14,734 bases of DNA. It comes from Leptolinea sp964404415. Lineage in GTDB: Bacteria; Chloroflexota; Anaerolineae; Anaerolineales; Anaerolineaceae. The stretch covers positions 1 to 14,734 of the forward strand of contig CAYOKC010000091.1 of the NCBI GenBank assembly GCA_964404415.1. The letters are read 5' to 3'. The notes beneath the pieces were generated by a model. It did not search any database, was not told where the DNA came from, and saw only the letters and a list, made by a program, of their open reading frames with translations. Each line of letters starts with the position of its first letter. Positions within the stretch are counted from its first letter, which is position 1. The translations under genes and the position numbers were made by a program. Below, in pieces: positions 14,317 through 14,734 of this stretch.

Positions 14317-14607
14317 TCAGTCCATTTCTTTGACTTGTTTTTTCCCGCATCCCGGGCAGGCGGGACGTTTGGCAATCAGGACTTTGTTGAATGATGCTTC
14401 TAACGCGTCGAATACCAGCAACTGTCCTGAAAGGGAAATTCCAATCCCAAGAAGCAGTTTCAAAGCTTCCGCTGCCATCACACTCCCGATGCCTCCCGGC
14501 ACCATGCCGAGAATTCCGGGATTGAACCCGTCAATAGCTTCTTTGCCCGAAAACTCTTTTTGGGAACAGGCACCGTTAACATGGACCTGTTCGCGCATCG
14601 AAAACAC
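14317..14607 (-). pseudogene. C-terminal fragment of ThiF/MoeB/HesA-family (E1-like) protein, frame apparently broken
   Basis: The 96-residue frame carries the C-terminal hallmark of E1-like adenylyltransferases: NPGILGMVPGGIGSVMAAEA, LKLLLGIGISLSGQLLVFDA and the zinc-binding CPGCG near the end. Family members (ThiF, MoeB, HesA; about 240-340 residues) activate ubiquitin-like sulfur carriers by adenylation. The nucleotide-binding N-terminal half is absent in this frame: the frame starts with a weak GTG at 14607 and meets a TAA about 24 bp upstream. A second minus-strand frame is open from the window edge (14734) across this point and holds a CFRC motif that could be the other zinc half-site. 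A frameshift (biological or sequencing) could join them, but I cannot place that segment with confidence. It may also be an intact but truncated gene. Confidence 0.55.
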
Positions 14608-14734
14608 TGACTGAAGTCGAGCTTGAGTTTATGCAGATATTGTGGAGAGTCGGGGAATCGACCCCCGATGGCATACAGGATCAGCTCCTGACAGAGGGTC
14701 GCGATCTGACTGGCGGCTCGATCAGAAAAATACT

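Noticed and set aside
14642..14668. Minus-strand sequence resembling a tRNA-Ser T-arm and acceptor end (CGGGG GTCGATT CCCCG ACTCTCC)
   Set aside because: No matching 5' acceptor strand, D-arm or anticodon arm is visible in the roughly 70 bp before it, and the T-loop lacks the usual first T. It reads as a chance hairpin or coding sequence.
1..14734. CRISPR arrays, rRNA or complete tRNA genes, insertion-sequence transposases, phage structural genes
   Set aside because: None seen by eye on either strand; the only mobile-element trace is the recombinase tail at the left edge.

Overview
The window looks like a piece of a bacterial draft genome or metagenome bin, since it holds two runs of Ns (100 and 10 bases). 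It most resembles a Chloroflexota/Anaerolineae-type bacterium. That guess rests mainly on the solute-binding lipoprotein, whose lipobox Cys is followed by a long Ala/Pro/Glu/Thr-rich linker, and on general gene style. It is an inference, not a proven assignment.

Layout. (1) Positions 1-564 hold the C-terminal end of a large serine recombinase. Its frame runs into a tandem 77-bp direct repeat, and each repeat copy carries an intrinsic-terminator hairpin. (2) Positions 583-1536 (minus strand) encode a SorC/DeoR-type sugar-responsive regulator. (3) From 1799 to 14168 eleven genes lie on the plus strand in a compact ribose-type sugar locus: a LacI/RbsR-type repressor, the two halves of a split transketolase, a glycerol-kinase-like FGGY kinase, a DUF2291 envelope protein, an RbsA ATPase, an RbsC permease, an RbsB-type binding lipoprotein that appears to be a tandem in-frame duplication, RbsK ribokinase, RbsD pyranase and an L-fucose-isomerase-like sugar isomerase. 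A strong terminator at 14233-14271 closes it. (4) The right edge (minus strand) holds a C-terminal fragment of a ThiF/MoeB/HesA-type protein whose frame appears broken.

How the genes work together (family knowledge plus inference). The binding protein, permease and ATPase import an aldopentose. RbsD interconverts ring forms and RbsK makes the 5-phosphate. The split transketolase feeds it into central metabolism by non-oxidative pentose phosphate chemistry. The isomerase plus FGGY kinase form a second possible route, aldose to ketose to ketose phosphate, that would also end at transketolase. From memory, nearly the same gene set occurs at the Thermotoga maritima ribose locus (around TM0949-TM0960), so this is a conserved but incompletely explained module rather than something wholly new.

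Control. The lacI gene has a near-consensus promoter (TTGACT, 17 bp, TATACT) followed at once by a 10-bp-arm inverted repeat with LacI-type CG-centred sites, which suggests autorepression. The transketolase promoter region lacks that motif and instead carries four TTGCA/TGCAA half-sites, possibly for another regulator. The most unusual feature is the binding protein: a 921-bp (307-codon) unit is repeated in frame with no stop between the copies, and the 100-N gap lies inside the second copy.
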